Assembly (NCBI GenBank): GCA_003535195.1
Contig: DOHN01000209.1
Coordinates: 12,771 to 17,901 of the forward strand
Source of the DNA: Ruminiclostridium sp.
GTDB lineage: Bacteria; Bacillota; Clostridia; DSM-8532
DNA: 5,131 bases
Direction: 5' to 3'
The number at the start of each line of letters is the position of its first letter. Position 1 is the stretch's first letter. Shown here one piece after another: positions 1 through 5,054 of this stretch. Both the position numbers and the translations under genes were made by a program. Under the pieces are notes generated by a model that did no database searches, had not been told where the DNA came from, and saw only the letters and a list, made by a program, of their open reading frames with translations.

Positions 1-1
1 T

Positions 2-20
2 AAAATCCCGGACGGATTTT
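2..20. terminator. Small A-run/T-run hairpin, possible bidirectional terminator
   Basis: A perfect 7-bp inverted repeat, AAAATCC (2-8) and GGATTTT (14-20), encloses the 5-nt loop CGGAC. The four A on the left and four T on the right give it the look of a short bidirectional rho-independent terminator. It may belong to a gene left of the window. The stem has only two G-C pairs and the T run stops at a C, so it would be weak. The left flank is cut off by the window edge. Confidence 0.3.
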
Positions 21-129
21 CTCGAGGTCACACTTTAATTCACTCTAAGGCACCATGATAGATGTTTTAGTGTGTAAGCGGGGTAGAGTCGCGGAGCGGC
101 GCGAATCGAAGTGCTCGTGATGATTACTA
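21..129. other. Unexplained non-coding segment upstream of galU, GC-rich in its second half
   Basis: No frame here gives a supportable gene. Forward frames are stopped by 58. The longest open stretch on the minus strand, ending at a stop at 35-37, has no ATG, GTG or TTG start with a ribosome binding site. A 6-bp dyad, CACACT (29-34) and AGTGTG (69-74), could close a long loop; CTAA (45-48) with TTAG (67-70) is a competing pairing. Positions 78-105 are clearly richer in G and C than the flanks. It could be the tail of an RNA gene, an interspersed repeat or the remains of a gene. I cannot tell which. Confidence 0.25.
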
Positions 130-158
130 TTAATAAATCTGGAAGGACGTGGTATAAT
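130..158 (+). promoter_or_regulatory. Probable galU promoter (extended -10)
   Basis: A perfect -10, TATAAT, lies at 153-158 and is preceded by TG plus one base (150-152), which makes it an extended -10. A 4/6 match to the -35 consensus, TTAATA, lies at 130-135, giving a 17-bp spacer. Transcription would start near 165, about 45 nt before the galU ATG. No operator is evident apart from the short palindrome ACCGGT at 167-172. Confidence 0.65.
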
Positions 159-208
159 CTTTACTGACCGGTGTATCCAATAATTTTATGTAAAGAGGAG
201 CTGTTACT

Positions 209-1072
209 ATGAAGGTACGTAAGGCTATTATACCTGCAGCCGGCTTGGGAACACGTTTTTTGCCGGCAACAAAGGCACAGCCCAAGGAAATGCTTCCCAT
301 TGTTGATAAGCCCACTATCCAATATATTATTGAAGAGGCAATCGCATCAGGCATTGAAGATATTCTCATCATTACAGGCCGCGGAAAGCGTGCCATTGAA
401 GACCATTTTGACAGATCCCTGGAGTTGGAGGAAGAACTCAGAAAAAGAGGCCAGGAGGAGCTTTTAAACCAGGTCCGGCAGATTGCCGAGCTGGCCAATA
501 TCCATTATATCCGGCAGAAGGAGGCCAAGGGGCTTGGCCATGCTATCCACTGCGCCAAGGCTTTTATCGGTCAGGAACCCTTTGCGGTGCTTCTGGGCGA
601 TGATGTTGTTGATGCCAAAACCCCATGCCTGAAACAAATGATAGATGTCTATGAAGAATACCGGACAACCATTCTGGGCGTACAGCATGTGGCGCCCGAG
701 GCGGTCTCCAAATATGGGATCATTGAAGGCAGACAGGTTGATGAGAGGGTATTTAAAGTAAAAACCCTGGTAGAAAAACCCGATCAGGAAAACGCGCCGT
801 CGGATATCGCTATTTTGGGAAGATACATTATTACGCCTGCCATTTTCCACTTCCTTGAAAAGGCGAAGCCCGGGAAAAACGGCGAAATCCAGCTGACCGA
901 TTCACTGTGTGAGCTTGCTAAGGCAGAGCCCATGTACGCATACGATTTTATCGGAAGAAGGTATGATGTGGGCAATAAATTAGGGTTCCTGGAGGCAACA
1001 GTAGAATATGCCCTTAAGCGGGAAGACTTAAAGGCTGAGTTTGAGGCTTATTTGAGAAGTGTTTTAAAATGA
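209..1072 (+). CDS. galU: UTP-glucose-1-phosphate uridylyltransferase (UDP-glucose pyrophosphorylase)
   Basis: This cytoplasmic enzyme makes UDP-glucose and pyrophosphate from UTP and glucose 1-phosphate, feeding glycolipid, teichoic acid and capsular glycan synthesis. The 287-residue length is normal for bacterial GalU. The nucleotide-binding signature AAGLGTR is at residues 10-16, followed by PKEMLP at 25-30. LLGDD at 128-132 supplies the metal-binding aspartate region, YGIIEG is at 169-174, VEKP at 188-191, GEIQLTD at 225-231 and YDVGNKLGF at 252-260. All are hallmarks of the prokaryotic GalU clade of sugar nucleotidyltransferases. The ATG at 209 has AAAGAGGAG at 192-200, with an 8-nt spacer, and sits behind an extended -10 promoter. 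The gene appears monocistronic and converges on the mecA-like gene with 5 bp between the stops. Close paralogues such as GtaB or YngB-type enzymes have the same chemistry, so the reaction is firmer than the exact symbol. Confidence 0.95.
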   Translation: MKVRKAIIPAAGLGTRFLPATKAQPKEMLPIVDKPTIQYIIEEAIASGIEDILIITGRGKRAIEDHFDRSLELEEELRKRGQEELLNQVRQIAELANIHYIRQKEAKGLGHAIHCAKAFIGQEPFAVLLGDDVVDAKTPCLKQMIDVYEEYRTTILGVQHVAPEAVSKYGIIEGRQVDERVFKVKTLVEKPDQENAPSDIAILGRYIITPAIFHFLEKAKPGKNGEIQLTDSLCELAKAEPMYAYDFIGRRYDVGNKLGFLEATVEYALKREDLKAEFEAYLRSVLK

Positions 1073-1077
1073 CGCTT

Positions 1078-1704
1078 TTATGCCAGGGTGGCAAAGTACC
1101 CCACAGCGTTTTCGCTCAGGAGATTTTTGCCATATTCGTTCAGATACCCTTCGAAAAAGTCGACATTGGGCATTCTGTCGGCATATTCGTTTAAAGTACT
1201 GTCAAATTTCTTCTGGTTCTTTACATTTCCGTCTATGGATGAAAGCACCAGATAATAGCAGCCCTCCAGGGCATACACTTTGCTTCCGCCCGCAAACAGC
1301 GGCTTAATAATGACACAAAGACTGCAAAGATCATCAAAGCTGTCTATGGCGTAAATCAACATAGTGGAGCAGATATTTGCAGTTTTCTTTTTAACGGTAA
1401 GATCCTTTCGCTTGTACCGGTTTTTGATAAACTTCTGGAAGGATTCAAACTCATTGTCTTCATCCACCCGTGTGATGGTTATAACAAAACCATGCTCAGC
1501 ATCGGATACGGCCTCTATGCAAAGCTGGGATTCCTGTGCTTCAAAGCCGAGTTCAATTTCAGCTTCCTCCATAAGATCCCAGAAAAGTTCCTGTGTTTCG
1601 GGTGAATTATAGCTAAAGGTATCCAAATCGATATCCCGTTCTTCCAGATCGTCATAGGATACAAAAACCCGTATTTTGTTTTCCCCAACTCGTTCTATTC
1701 TCAT
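1078..1704 (-). CDS. mecA: MecA/YpbH-family adaptor protein for the ClpC unfoldase
   Basis: MecA proteins deliver substrates to the ClpCP protease and help assemble and activate the ClpC hexamer in the cytoplasm. This 208-residue protein has the usual two-domain plan. The N-terminal substrate-binding region (about 1-80) opens with MRIERVGENKIRVFVSYDDL and contains a family-like ELFWDLMEEAE stretch (39-49). A shortened charged linker (about 82-108) carries the basic KNRYKRKDLTVKKK segment. The ClpC-binding domain (about 109-208) includes FDDLCSLC (123-130), the strand GGSKVYALEGCYYLVL (139-154) and the late NEYGKNLLSENAV (189-201). Bacillus subtilis MecA is about 218 residues, so this one is full length with a shorter linker. 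The ATG at 1704-1702 has a modest AAGGA at 1717-1713. The gene is divergent from maf and convergent with galU. Substrates cannot be read from sequence, and a ComK-like role should not be assumed. YpbH is the alternative paralogue name. Confidence 0.88.
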   Translation of the reverse strand: MRIERVGENKIRVFVSYDDLEERDIDLDTFSYNSPETQELFWDLMEEAEIELGFEAQESQLCIEAVSDAEHGFVITITRVDEDNEFESFQKFIKNRYKRKDLTVKKKTANICSTMLIYAIDSFDDLCSLCVIIKPLFAGGSKVYALEGCYYLVLSSIDGNVKNQKKFDSTLNEYADRMPNVDFFEGYLNEYGKNLLSENAVGYFATLA

Positions 1705-1740
1705 GACCTGTTTCCTTTTCTAAGCCCAGCGAGGGAAAGT

Positions 1741-1772
1741 AAAAAAATTGGTTATTAACCAGCCCTTTCTGG
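1741..1772 (-). promoter_or_regulatory. Terminator-like hairpin with competing upstream stem in the mecA leader
   Basis: On the minus strand the 13-bp perfect palindrome TGGTTAATAACCA (1761-1749) is followed by one A, two T-adjacent positions and an uninterrupted T7 run (1747-1741), as in a weak intrinsic terminator. Just upstream, CCAG (1772-1769) can pair with CTGG (1762-1759). That CTGG overlaps the left arm of the palindrome, so the two stems are mutually exclusive. This resembles a minimal antiterminator/terminator pair lying between the proposed mecA promoter and the start codon. The stems are only 4-6 bp and AT-rich, so the palindrome may instead be a protein-binding site or chance. 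Confidence 0.3.
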
Positions 1773-1781
1773 ACATCCTTC

Positions 1782-1813
1782 ATATATCTTGATATATATT
1801 ATACTTATAGTAT
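1782..1813. repeat. Two adjacent AT-rich palindromes in the mecA-maf intergenic region
   Basis: ATATATC (1782-1788) and GATATAT (1791-1797) form a 7-bp inverted repeat with a 2-bp centre. ATACT (1801-1805) and AGTAT (1809-1813) form a 5-bp inverted repeat around TAT. Both lie over the proposed mecA -10 and spacer, a position suited to an operator. In AT-rich DNA short palindromes also arise by chance. Confidence 0.35.
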
Positions 1814-1819
1814 CGTCAA
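1791..1819 (-). promoter_or_regulatory. Candidate mecA promoter
   Basis: Reading on the minus strand, TTGACG (1819-1814, 5/6 to the -35 consensus) is followed after 17 bp by TATATC (1796-1791, 4/6 to the -10). This would start transcription near 1784 and give a leader of about 80 nt. A perfect TATAAT on the same strand at 1803-1798 is an alternative -10, but its -35 (TTCTCT at 1826-1821) is poor. The proposed -10 overlaps the dyad ATATATC-TT-GATATAT (1782-1797), and the -35 lies in one arm of the 9-bp inverted repeat. Confidence 0.45.
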
Positions 1820-1890
1820 AAGAGAAGTAACAAATTATCTCTGTAGTTTTAAGTTATGTACTTTCCTTATTCCATAGTGCCCTTTTGACG
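1814..1890. repeat. 9-bp perfect inverted repeat flanking the centre of the mecA-maf intergenic region
   Basis: CGTCAAAAG (1814-1822) and its exact reverse complement CTTTTGACG (1882-1890) are separated by 59 bp. Each arm therefore presents CTTTTGACG reading outward toward the nearer gene. The left arm contains the proposed mecA -35 (TTGACG on the minus strand). The right arm ends two bases before the maf -10. It could be a pair of operator half-sites, duplicated promoter elements or coincidence. No known operator consensus is matched with confidence. Confidence 0.4.
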
Positions 1891-1898
1891 TGTATAAT
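1870..1898 (+). promoter_or_regulatory. Candidate promoter for maf and possibly the mre operon
   Basis: A perfect -10, TATAAT, lies at 1893-1898 and a weak -35-like TTCCAT (3/6) at 1870-1875, with a 17-bp spacer. Transcription would start near 1905, about 29 nt before the maf ATG. A better-looking TTGACG at 1885-1890 is too close to this -10 to serve it and has no good -10 at 16-18 bp downstream. No terminator follows maf, so this promoter could also serve mreBCD. Confidence 0.5.
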
Positions 1899-1933
1899 TT
1901 ATGTTAAGATTTTCTGTTTATAAGAGGTGAACC

Positions 1934-2533
1934 ATGTTAAAACTTATATTAGCCTCGGCTTCACCGCGCAGAATAGAGCTTCTGAATCAGATTGGCCTTG
2001 AATTTGATATTATGCCCGCAAATATTTGTGAAGATTCAGAAGGCTTTTTAGAGGCCGGGAAATATGCTATGGAAATGTCCCGAAAAAAGGCTGTTTCCGT
2101 CGCTGAGAGAATCCGGCATGAGGCATCGAGAGAAACTGTTGTGCTGGGCGCAGATACGGTTGTGGGGATTGATGATCAGCTTTTGGGAAAACCTTCAGAC
2201 CCCGATGATGCAAAGCGGATGCTGAAACTCCTGGAAAACCGGTGGCATGAGGTTACAACCGGTATTACGCTGGTTCGGGCCGGAGATATGGAAGCTATTA
2301 CCGAAAGCGAAGTGACACGGGTTAAAGTGTCGCCTTTTCCGGAAGGATTCTTAGAGCGGTATTTAGCCTCCAAAGAGCCCTTCGGCAAGGCTGGAAGCTA
2401 CGCCATCCAGGGCCTGGGCAGCCTTATGGTGGAAAGAATTGAAGGATGTTATTTTAATGTTATGGGCCTTCCGCTTTTCAGACTTTCCCGGATGCTGGAC
2501 AGGCTGGGTCATAAGGTCTTAAGCTGGAATTAG
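1934..2533 (+). CDS. maf: Maf family nucleoside triphosphate pyrophosphatase
   Basis: Maf proteins hydrolyse nucleoside triphosphates, typically dTTP, UTP and modified pyrimidine nucleotides in this branch, to the monophosphate and pyrophosphate. Extra copies block septation in Bacillus subtilis. The 199-residue protein is of normal length. It opens with ILASASPRR (5-13), the phosphate-binding signature of the family. LGADTVV (71-77) contains the presumed catalytic Asp74, LGKP is at 84-87 and HEVTTG at 105-110. GKAGSYAIQG (151-160) and EGCYFNVMGLP (170-180) complete the site. The AIQG and NV-GLP motifs point to the YhdE-type (dTTP/UTP) rather than the YceF-type (7-methyl-GTP) subfamily; this is inference from motif type. 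The ATG at 1934 follows AAGAGGTGA (1922-1930). It is the first gene of a likely maf-mreBCD unit and lies 69 bp before mreB; radC, common here in other Firmicutes, is absent. Confidence 0.93.
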   Translation: MLKLILASASPRRIELLNQIGLEFDIMPANICEDSEGFLEAGKYAMEMSRKKAVSVAERIRHEASRETVVLGADTVVGIDDQLLGKPSDPDDAKRMLKLLENRWHEVTTGITLVRAGDMEAITESEVTRVKVSPFPEGFLERYLASKEPFGKAGSYAIQGLGSLMVERIEGCYFNVMGLPLFRLSRMLDRLGHKVLSWN

Positions 2534-2602
2534 GGATTGGTTTTTATAAGACAGGCATAATAGTAAACGGCAACAAATGATTAATAAGAAGGAGAATTTT
2601 AA

Positions 2603-3622
2603 ATGGCACTTTTTTCAAGAGAAATAGGAATTGATTTAGGTACGGCCAACACCTTGGTTTATCTGAAGGATAAGGGCGTTATCCTTCGGGAGCCATCAGT
2701 GGTTGCTGTCAATAACCATACGGGACAAGTACTGGCAGTAGGACTTGACGCCAAGCAGATGATAGGCAGAACACCCGGTAATATAACCGCTATCCGTCCG
2801 CTGAAGGATGGTGTTATTGCAGATTTTGAAACCACGCAGAGCATGCTGAAATATTTTATTCGTAAGGCTGTGGGAAGCAGTCCGCTTTCCAAGCCCCGCG
2901 TAGTCATTTGTGTTCCTTCCGGGGTTACCGAGGTCGAGAAAAGGGCGGTTGTGGATTCTGCCATGTCGGCCGGGGCCAAGGAAGCGTTCCTTATAGAGGA
3001 GCCCATGGCATCCGCCATTGGCGGCGGTCTTCCGGTGGAAGAGCCGTCAGGCAGCATGGTTGTGGATATTGGCGGCGGCACCAGCGAAGTAGCCGTTATC
3101 TCTCTTGGCGGAATTGTTGTAAGCCGTTCCCTTCGGGTTGCGGGGGATGAATTTGATGACGCCATCGTCCACTATATCAAGAAGGAATATAATCTCATGA
3201 TTGGTGAAAGATCGGCTGAGTCCATCAAGCTCAAGATTGGTTCCGCCTACCCTCTGGAGGAAGAGGAAACATTTACTGTCAGCGGCCGGGACTTGGTAAC
3301 AGGTCTTCCCAAGGAACTTTCCATCTCCAGTATGGAAATCCGCGAGGCTTTAAGAGAACCCATCAATTCTGTTGTGGACTCCATCAAGTTTACGCTGGAA
3401 AAAACACCCCCTGAATTGGCGGCCGATATTATGGAGCGGGGGATCATGCTGGCAGGGGGCGGAGCTTTGTTAAAGGGCCTGGACAAGCTTATCAGCGAGG
3501 AGACCGGAATCCCTGTATTTATTGCCGAGCAGCCCCTGGACTGTGTCGTATTGGGCACAGGAAAGGTTTTGGAAGAGATCGATACCTTGAGCAATGTGCT
3601 TTTATCCTCCAGAAGAAGATAA
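2603..3622 (+). CDS. mreB: Rod-shape-determining protein MreB (bacterial actin)
   Basis: MreB forms ATP-dependent antiparallel filaments on the inner face of the membrane and guides the elongasome (RodA, PBP2, MreC, MreD) during lateral-wall synthesis. The 339 residues match the family's usual length. The actin-fold nucleotide motifs are all present: phosphate-1 [11 protein letters not shown] (10-20), REPSVVAVN (29-37), [13 protein letters not shown] (104-116), [10 protein letters not shown] (131-140) with the hydrolysis-region glutamates, phosphate-2 [13 protein letters not shown] (153-165) and the adenosine motif [12 protein letters not shown] (283-294). The start MALFSREIG is short and lacks a clear long amphipathic helix, as in many Gram-positive MreBs. 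The ATG at 2603 has AAGGAG at 2589-2594 with an 8-nt spacer. It could be co-transcribed from maf; a CATAAT at 2556-2561 has no convincing -35. The paralogues Mbl and MreBH are alternatives, but the mreC-mreD neighbours favour MreB proper. Confidence 0.97.
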   Translation: MALFSREIGIDLGTANTLVYLKDKGVILREPSVVAVNNHTGQVLAVGLDAKQMIGRTPGNITAIRPLKDGVIADFETTQSMLKYFIRKAVGSSPLSKPRVVICVPSGVTEVEKRAVVDSAMSAGAKEAFLIEEPMASAIGGGLPVEEPSGSMVVDIGGGTSEVAVISLGGIVVSRSLRVAGDEFDDAIVHYIKKEYNLMIGERSAESIKLKIGSAYPLEEEETFTVSGRDLVTGLPKELSISSMEIREALREPINSVVDSIKFTLEKTPPELAADIMERGIMLAGGGALLKGLDKLISEETGIPVFIAEQPLDCVVLGTGKVLEEIDTLSNVLLSSRRR

Positions 3623-3641
3623 AATGGGAAGCTCTGTTTCC

Positions 3642-3670
3642 TGCAATCTTATTATTTTTTAATAATTGCA
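3642..3670 (+). promoter_or_regulatory. Bulged hairpin in the mreB-mreC spacer
   Basis: TGCAAT (3642-3647) pairs with ATTGCA (3665-3670). After a 2-nt bulge (CT, 3648-3649), TATTA (3650-3654) pairs with TAATA (3660-3664) around a loop of five T. The 11-bp stem ends two bases before the A-rich start of the mreC ribosome binding site. It is not followed directly by a T run, so it is a poor terminator candidate. An mRNA 3'-end stabiliser for mreB, a processing site or an influence on mreC translation are all possible. Confidence 0.45.
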
Positions 3671-3672
3671 CT

Positions 3673-3692
3673 AAAAGGAGGCTCGTTTTTTG
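3673..3692 (+). promoter_or_regulatory. Strong ribosome binding site that fixes a TTG start for mreC
   Basis: AAAAGGAGG at 3673-3681 is a near-perfect Shine-Dalgarno match, 8 nt upstream of TTG at 3690-3692. An in-frame TAA at 3672-3674 excludes any earlier start. The next in-frame ATG codons fall within or beyond the membrane segment (codons 19 and 35) and would damage the anchor. TTG is therefore the only sensible start. Confidence 0.85.
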
Positions 3693-4514
3693 CGGAGGCT
3701 TTTTACCAACAAGATTTTTATCCTTACGCTGATTGTTGTACTCATGTTATCTCTCGCGGCTGTATCCTACAGTGAGAAAAACGGAGTTAATATGATCAGC
3801 AATATCGTAAGTGTTCCTGCGGCTCCCCTGCAGCGCGCTTTTACTTTCATGACCGAAAAGGTCAATGATTTTTTCGGTTATTTCGAGGACGTGAAGGCAA
3901 CGAAGGCCGAAAATGAAGAGCTGCACAAAAAAATAAGCGATCTTGAAAGGCAGATTCTGGATATTGAAAAGCTTACCAAGGAAAACGAGGAACTGCGGAA
4001 TGCTCTCAATTTCAAGAACCAATACGAGGAATATGAGTTTATAGGCTCAAGCATCATTGCAAAGGATCCGAGCAACTGGTTCGATGTTTTTACCATTAAC
4101 CGCGGGAGCAAGGATGGCATACTGACGGATTGTCCGGTTATTACCTCATATGGCCTGGTTGGGAGGGTGTCCAAGACAGATCTGGTATCTTCCAGAGTGG
4201 TTTCCATCATCGATATGGACAGTACGGTCAGTGCCCGGCTTTCCAAATCGAGGGATATTATTGTGGTAAGGGGCGATTTGGAGCTTCGGAGCATGGGCCA
4301 ATGCAGAGCCGATTACATACCGCCTGATGCGGATGTTATGCCTGGGGATACCGTAGAGACCTCAGGAATTGGCGGTATTTACCCCCAGGGCGTTATTATC
4401 GGCAAGGTGGTCAAGGTTATTAAGAATGAAGGGCAATATGATTCTTATGCCATTATTGAGCCGGTTGTAGACTTTAAACGACTTGAGGAAGTCATTGTGA
4501 TGAAGAAAAAGTAA
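3690..4514 (+). CDS. mreC: Rod shape-determining protein MreC (TTG start)
   Basis: MreC is a bitopic membrane protein whose extracytoplasmic part links the MreB filament and MreD to the peptidoglycan synthases, notably PBP2. The 274-residue protein has a short basic N-terminus (MRRLFTNK), one transmembrane helix at about 9-27, and a linker. A charged coiled coil follows at about 65-108, with heptad-like spacing through KAENEELHKKISDLERQ and KLTKENEELRNAL. The C-terminal double beta-barrel domain spans about 115-270. Family-typical motifs include KDPSNWFD (125-132), INRGSKDGI (136-144), GLVGRV (155-160) and the late TSGIGGIYPQGVIIGKV (224-240). The length is normal. The TTG start is well supported by the site at 3673-3681. 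It lies 67 bp after mreB, across a hairpin, and 18 bp before mreD, so mreC and mreD are almost certainly translated from one message. A rare start codon could lower MreC relative to MreB. Confidence 0.94.
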   Translation: MRRLFTNKIFILTLIVVLMLSLAAVSYSEKNGVNMISNIVSVPAAPLQRAFTFMTEKVNDFFGYFEDVKATKAENEELHKKISDLERQILDIEKLTKENEELRNALNFKNQYEEYEFIGSSIIAKDPSNWFDVFTINRGSKDGILTDCPVITSYGLVGRVSKTDLVSSRVVSIIDMDSTVSARLSKSRDIIVVRGDLELRSMGQCRADYIPPDADVMPGDTVETSGIGGIYPQGVIIGKVVKVIKNEGQYDSYAIIEPVVDFKRLEEVIVMKKK

Positions 4515-4532
4515 GGTTACATAGGGGAAATT

Positions 4533-5054
4533 ATGAAATACCGAATTTTTACAGCCATTGTGATGGTATGGGCGGCAGCTTTTTTTCAAAGTTCATTTTT
4601 AGGATATATTGAGGTATTCTCAATCAGACCAAATCTCATGATCGTACTGATGGTCATCATAGCCCTTACAAGGAATATTTTTGAAAGTACGGCCATGGCC
4701 ATTAGTCTGGGCCTTTGCATGGACATTTTGATGGGTAAGACGCTGGGGTGGTATGGGCTTTTGTTTTTTCTGGTCTCCATTCCCATCGCCCTGATCAATG
4801 AAAAAATATACAGGGAAAAGTTTCTGGTGCTGTTTACTTTTACCTTTGGCGCTACGGTAATGATAGAATTTTTCTTTTATATTATTATATTTATGTTTAA
4901 AGGTTACGACCATCTGCCCTATGTTTTTTCAAGGATTGTCCTTCCAGAAGCTCTCTATAACAGCATCCTCGTTTTACCTCTATTTAAACCTGTCTCAAGG
5001 GTATATAGTGTTCTTGACATAGTTGATAGGAGGAGGAACAGAATATCACAATGA
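4533..5054 (+). CDS. mreD: Rod shape-determining protein MreD
   Basis: MreD is a small polytopic membrane protein of the elongasome that works with MreC. The 173-residue product fits the family length. Hydrophobic segments lie at about 5-24, 33-47, 51-67, 71-89, 97-121 and 137-152, giving five or six membrane helices, with a basic cytoplasmic-type tail (DRRRNRISQ). Family-like features are the early IRPNLMIVLMV (31-41), the G-L-x-M-D-I pattern at 60-65 with Asp64, and PEALYNSILVLP (138-149). The ATG at 4533 has AGGGGA at 4523-4528. The stop overlaps the next start as ATGA, indicating translational coupling. The C-terminal RRRN codons double as the ribosome binding site of the downstream gene. 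MreD sequences are poorly conserved, so the neighbouring mreC strengthens the call. Confidence 0.9.
   Translation: MKYRIFTAIVMVWAAAFFQSSFLGYIEVFSIRPNLMIVLMVIIALTRNIFESTAMAISLGLCMDILMGKTLGWYGLLFFLVSIPIALINEKIYREKFLVLFTFTFGATVMIEFFFYIIIFMFKGYDHLPYVFSRIVLPEALYNSILVLPLFKPVSRVYSVLDIVDRRRNRISQ
5028..5036 (+). promoter_or_regulatory. Ribosome binding site of the downstream gene, inside mreD
   Basis: AGGAGGAGG lies within the mreD codons for three arginines. It is 14 nt before the ATG at 5051, measured from its last G, which is longer than the usual 5-9 nt. No other start codon in that frame is nearer. Coupling through the ATGA overlap with the mreD stop may compensate. Confidence 0.6.

Noticed and set aside
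35..165. Open minus-strand stretch upstream of galU ending at a stop at 35-37
   Set aside because: It begins after a stop near 165, contains no ATG, GTG or TTG start, and crosses the galU promoter. A gene cannot be supported.
464..850. 128-codon minus-strand frame inside galU, and the similar 130-498 frame
   Set aside because: Both are antisense shadows of galU without ribosome binding sites or recognisable protein features. The second also runs through the galU promoter.
1315..1326. CxxC pair (Cys127, Cys130) in the MecA-like protein as a metal or redox site
   Set aside because: It falls in the segment that corresponds to a structural helix of the ClpC-binding domain (FDDLCSLC), with no second CxxC or His partner nearby, so a metal site is not supported.
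1814..1830. CtsR-like operator (GGTCAAA heptad repeat) near the mecA promoter
   Set aside because: Only one imperfect heptad (CGTCAAA) is present; the tandem second heptad needed for CtsR binding is missing.
2533..2561. Separate mreB promoter around CATAAT (2556-2561)
   Set aside because: The -10 is 5/6, but no acceptable -35 lies 16-18 bp upstream and there is no extended -10, so it is not listed as a feature.
2659..3165. 168-codon open frame on the minus strand
   Set aside because: It lies fully antisense to mreB, whose protein is unmistakable. Its composition is rich in S, P, R and T, as expected from reading a coding strand backwards, and it has no family resemblance.
3677..3700. Direct repeat GGAGGCT (3677-3683 and 3694-3700) suggesting a second, downstream mreC start
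   Set aside because: The second copy is within codons 2-4 of mreC, and no suitable in-frame start follows at proper spacing; the next ATG (codon 19) is in the middle of the membrane helix.
3878..4294. 138-codon minus-strand frame inside mreC
   Set aside because: Antisense to a well-supported mreC; the serine-rich, low-complexity composition reflects the complement of the coiled-coil codons.
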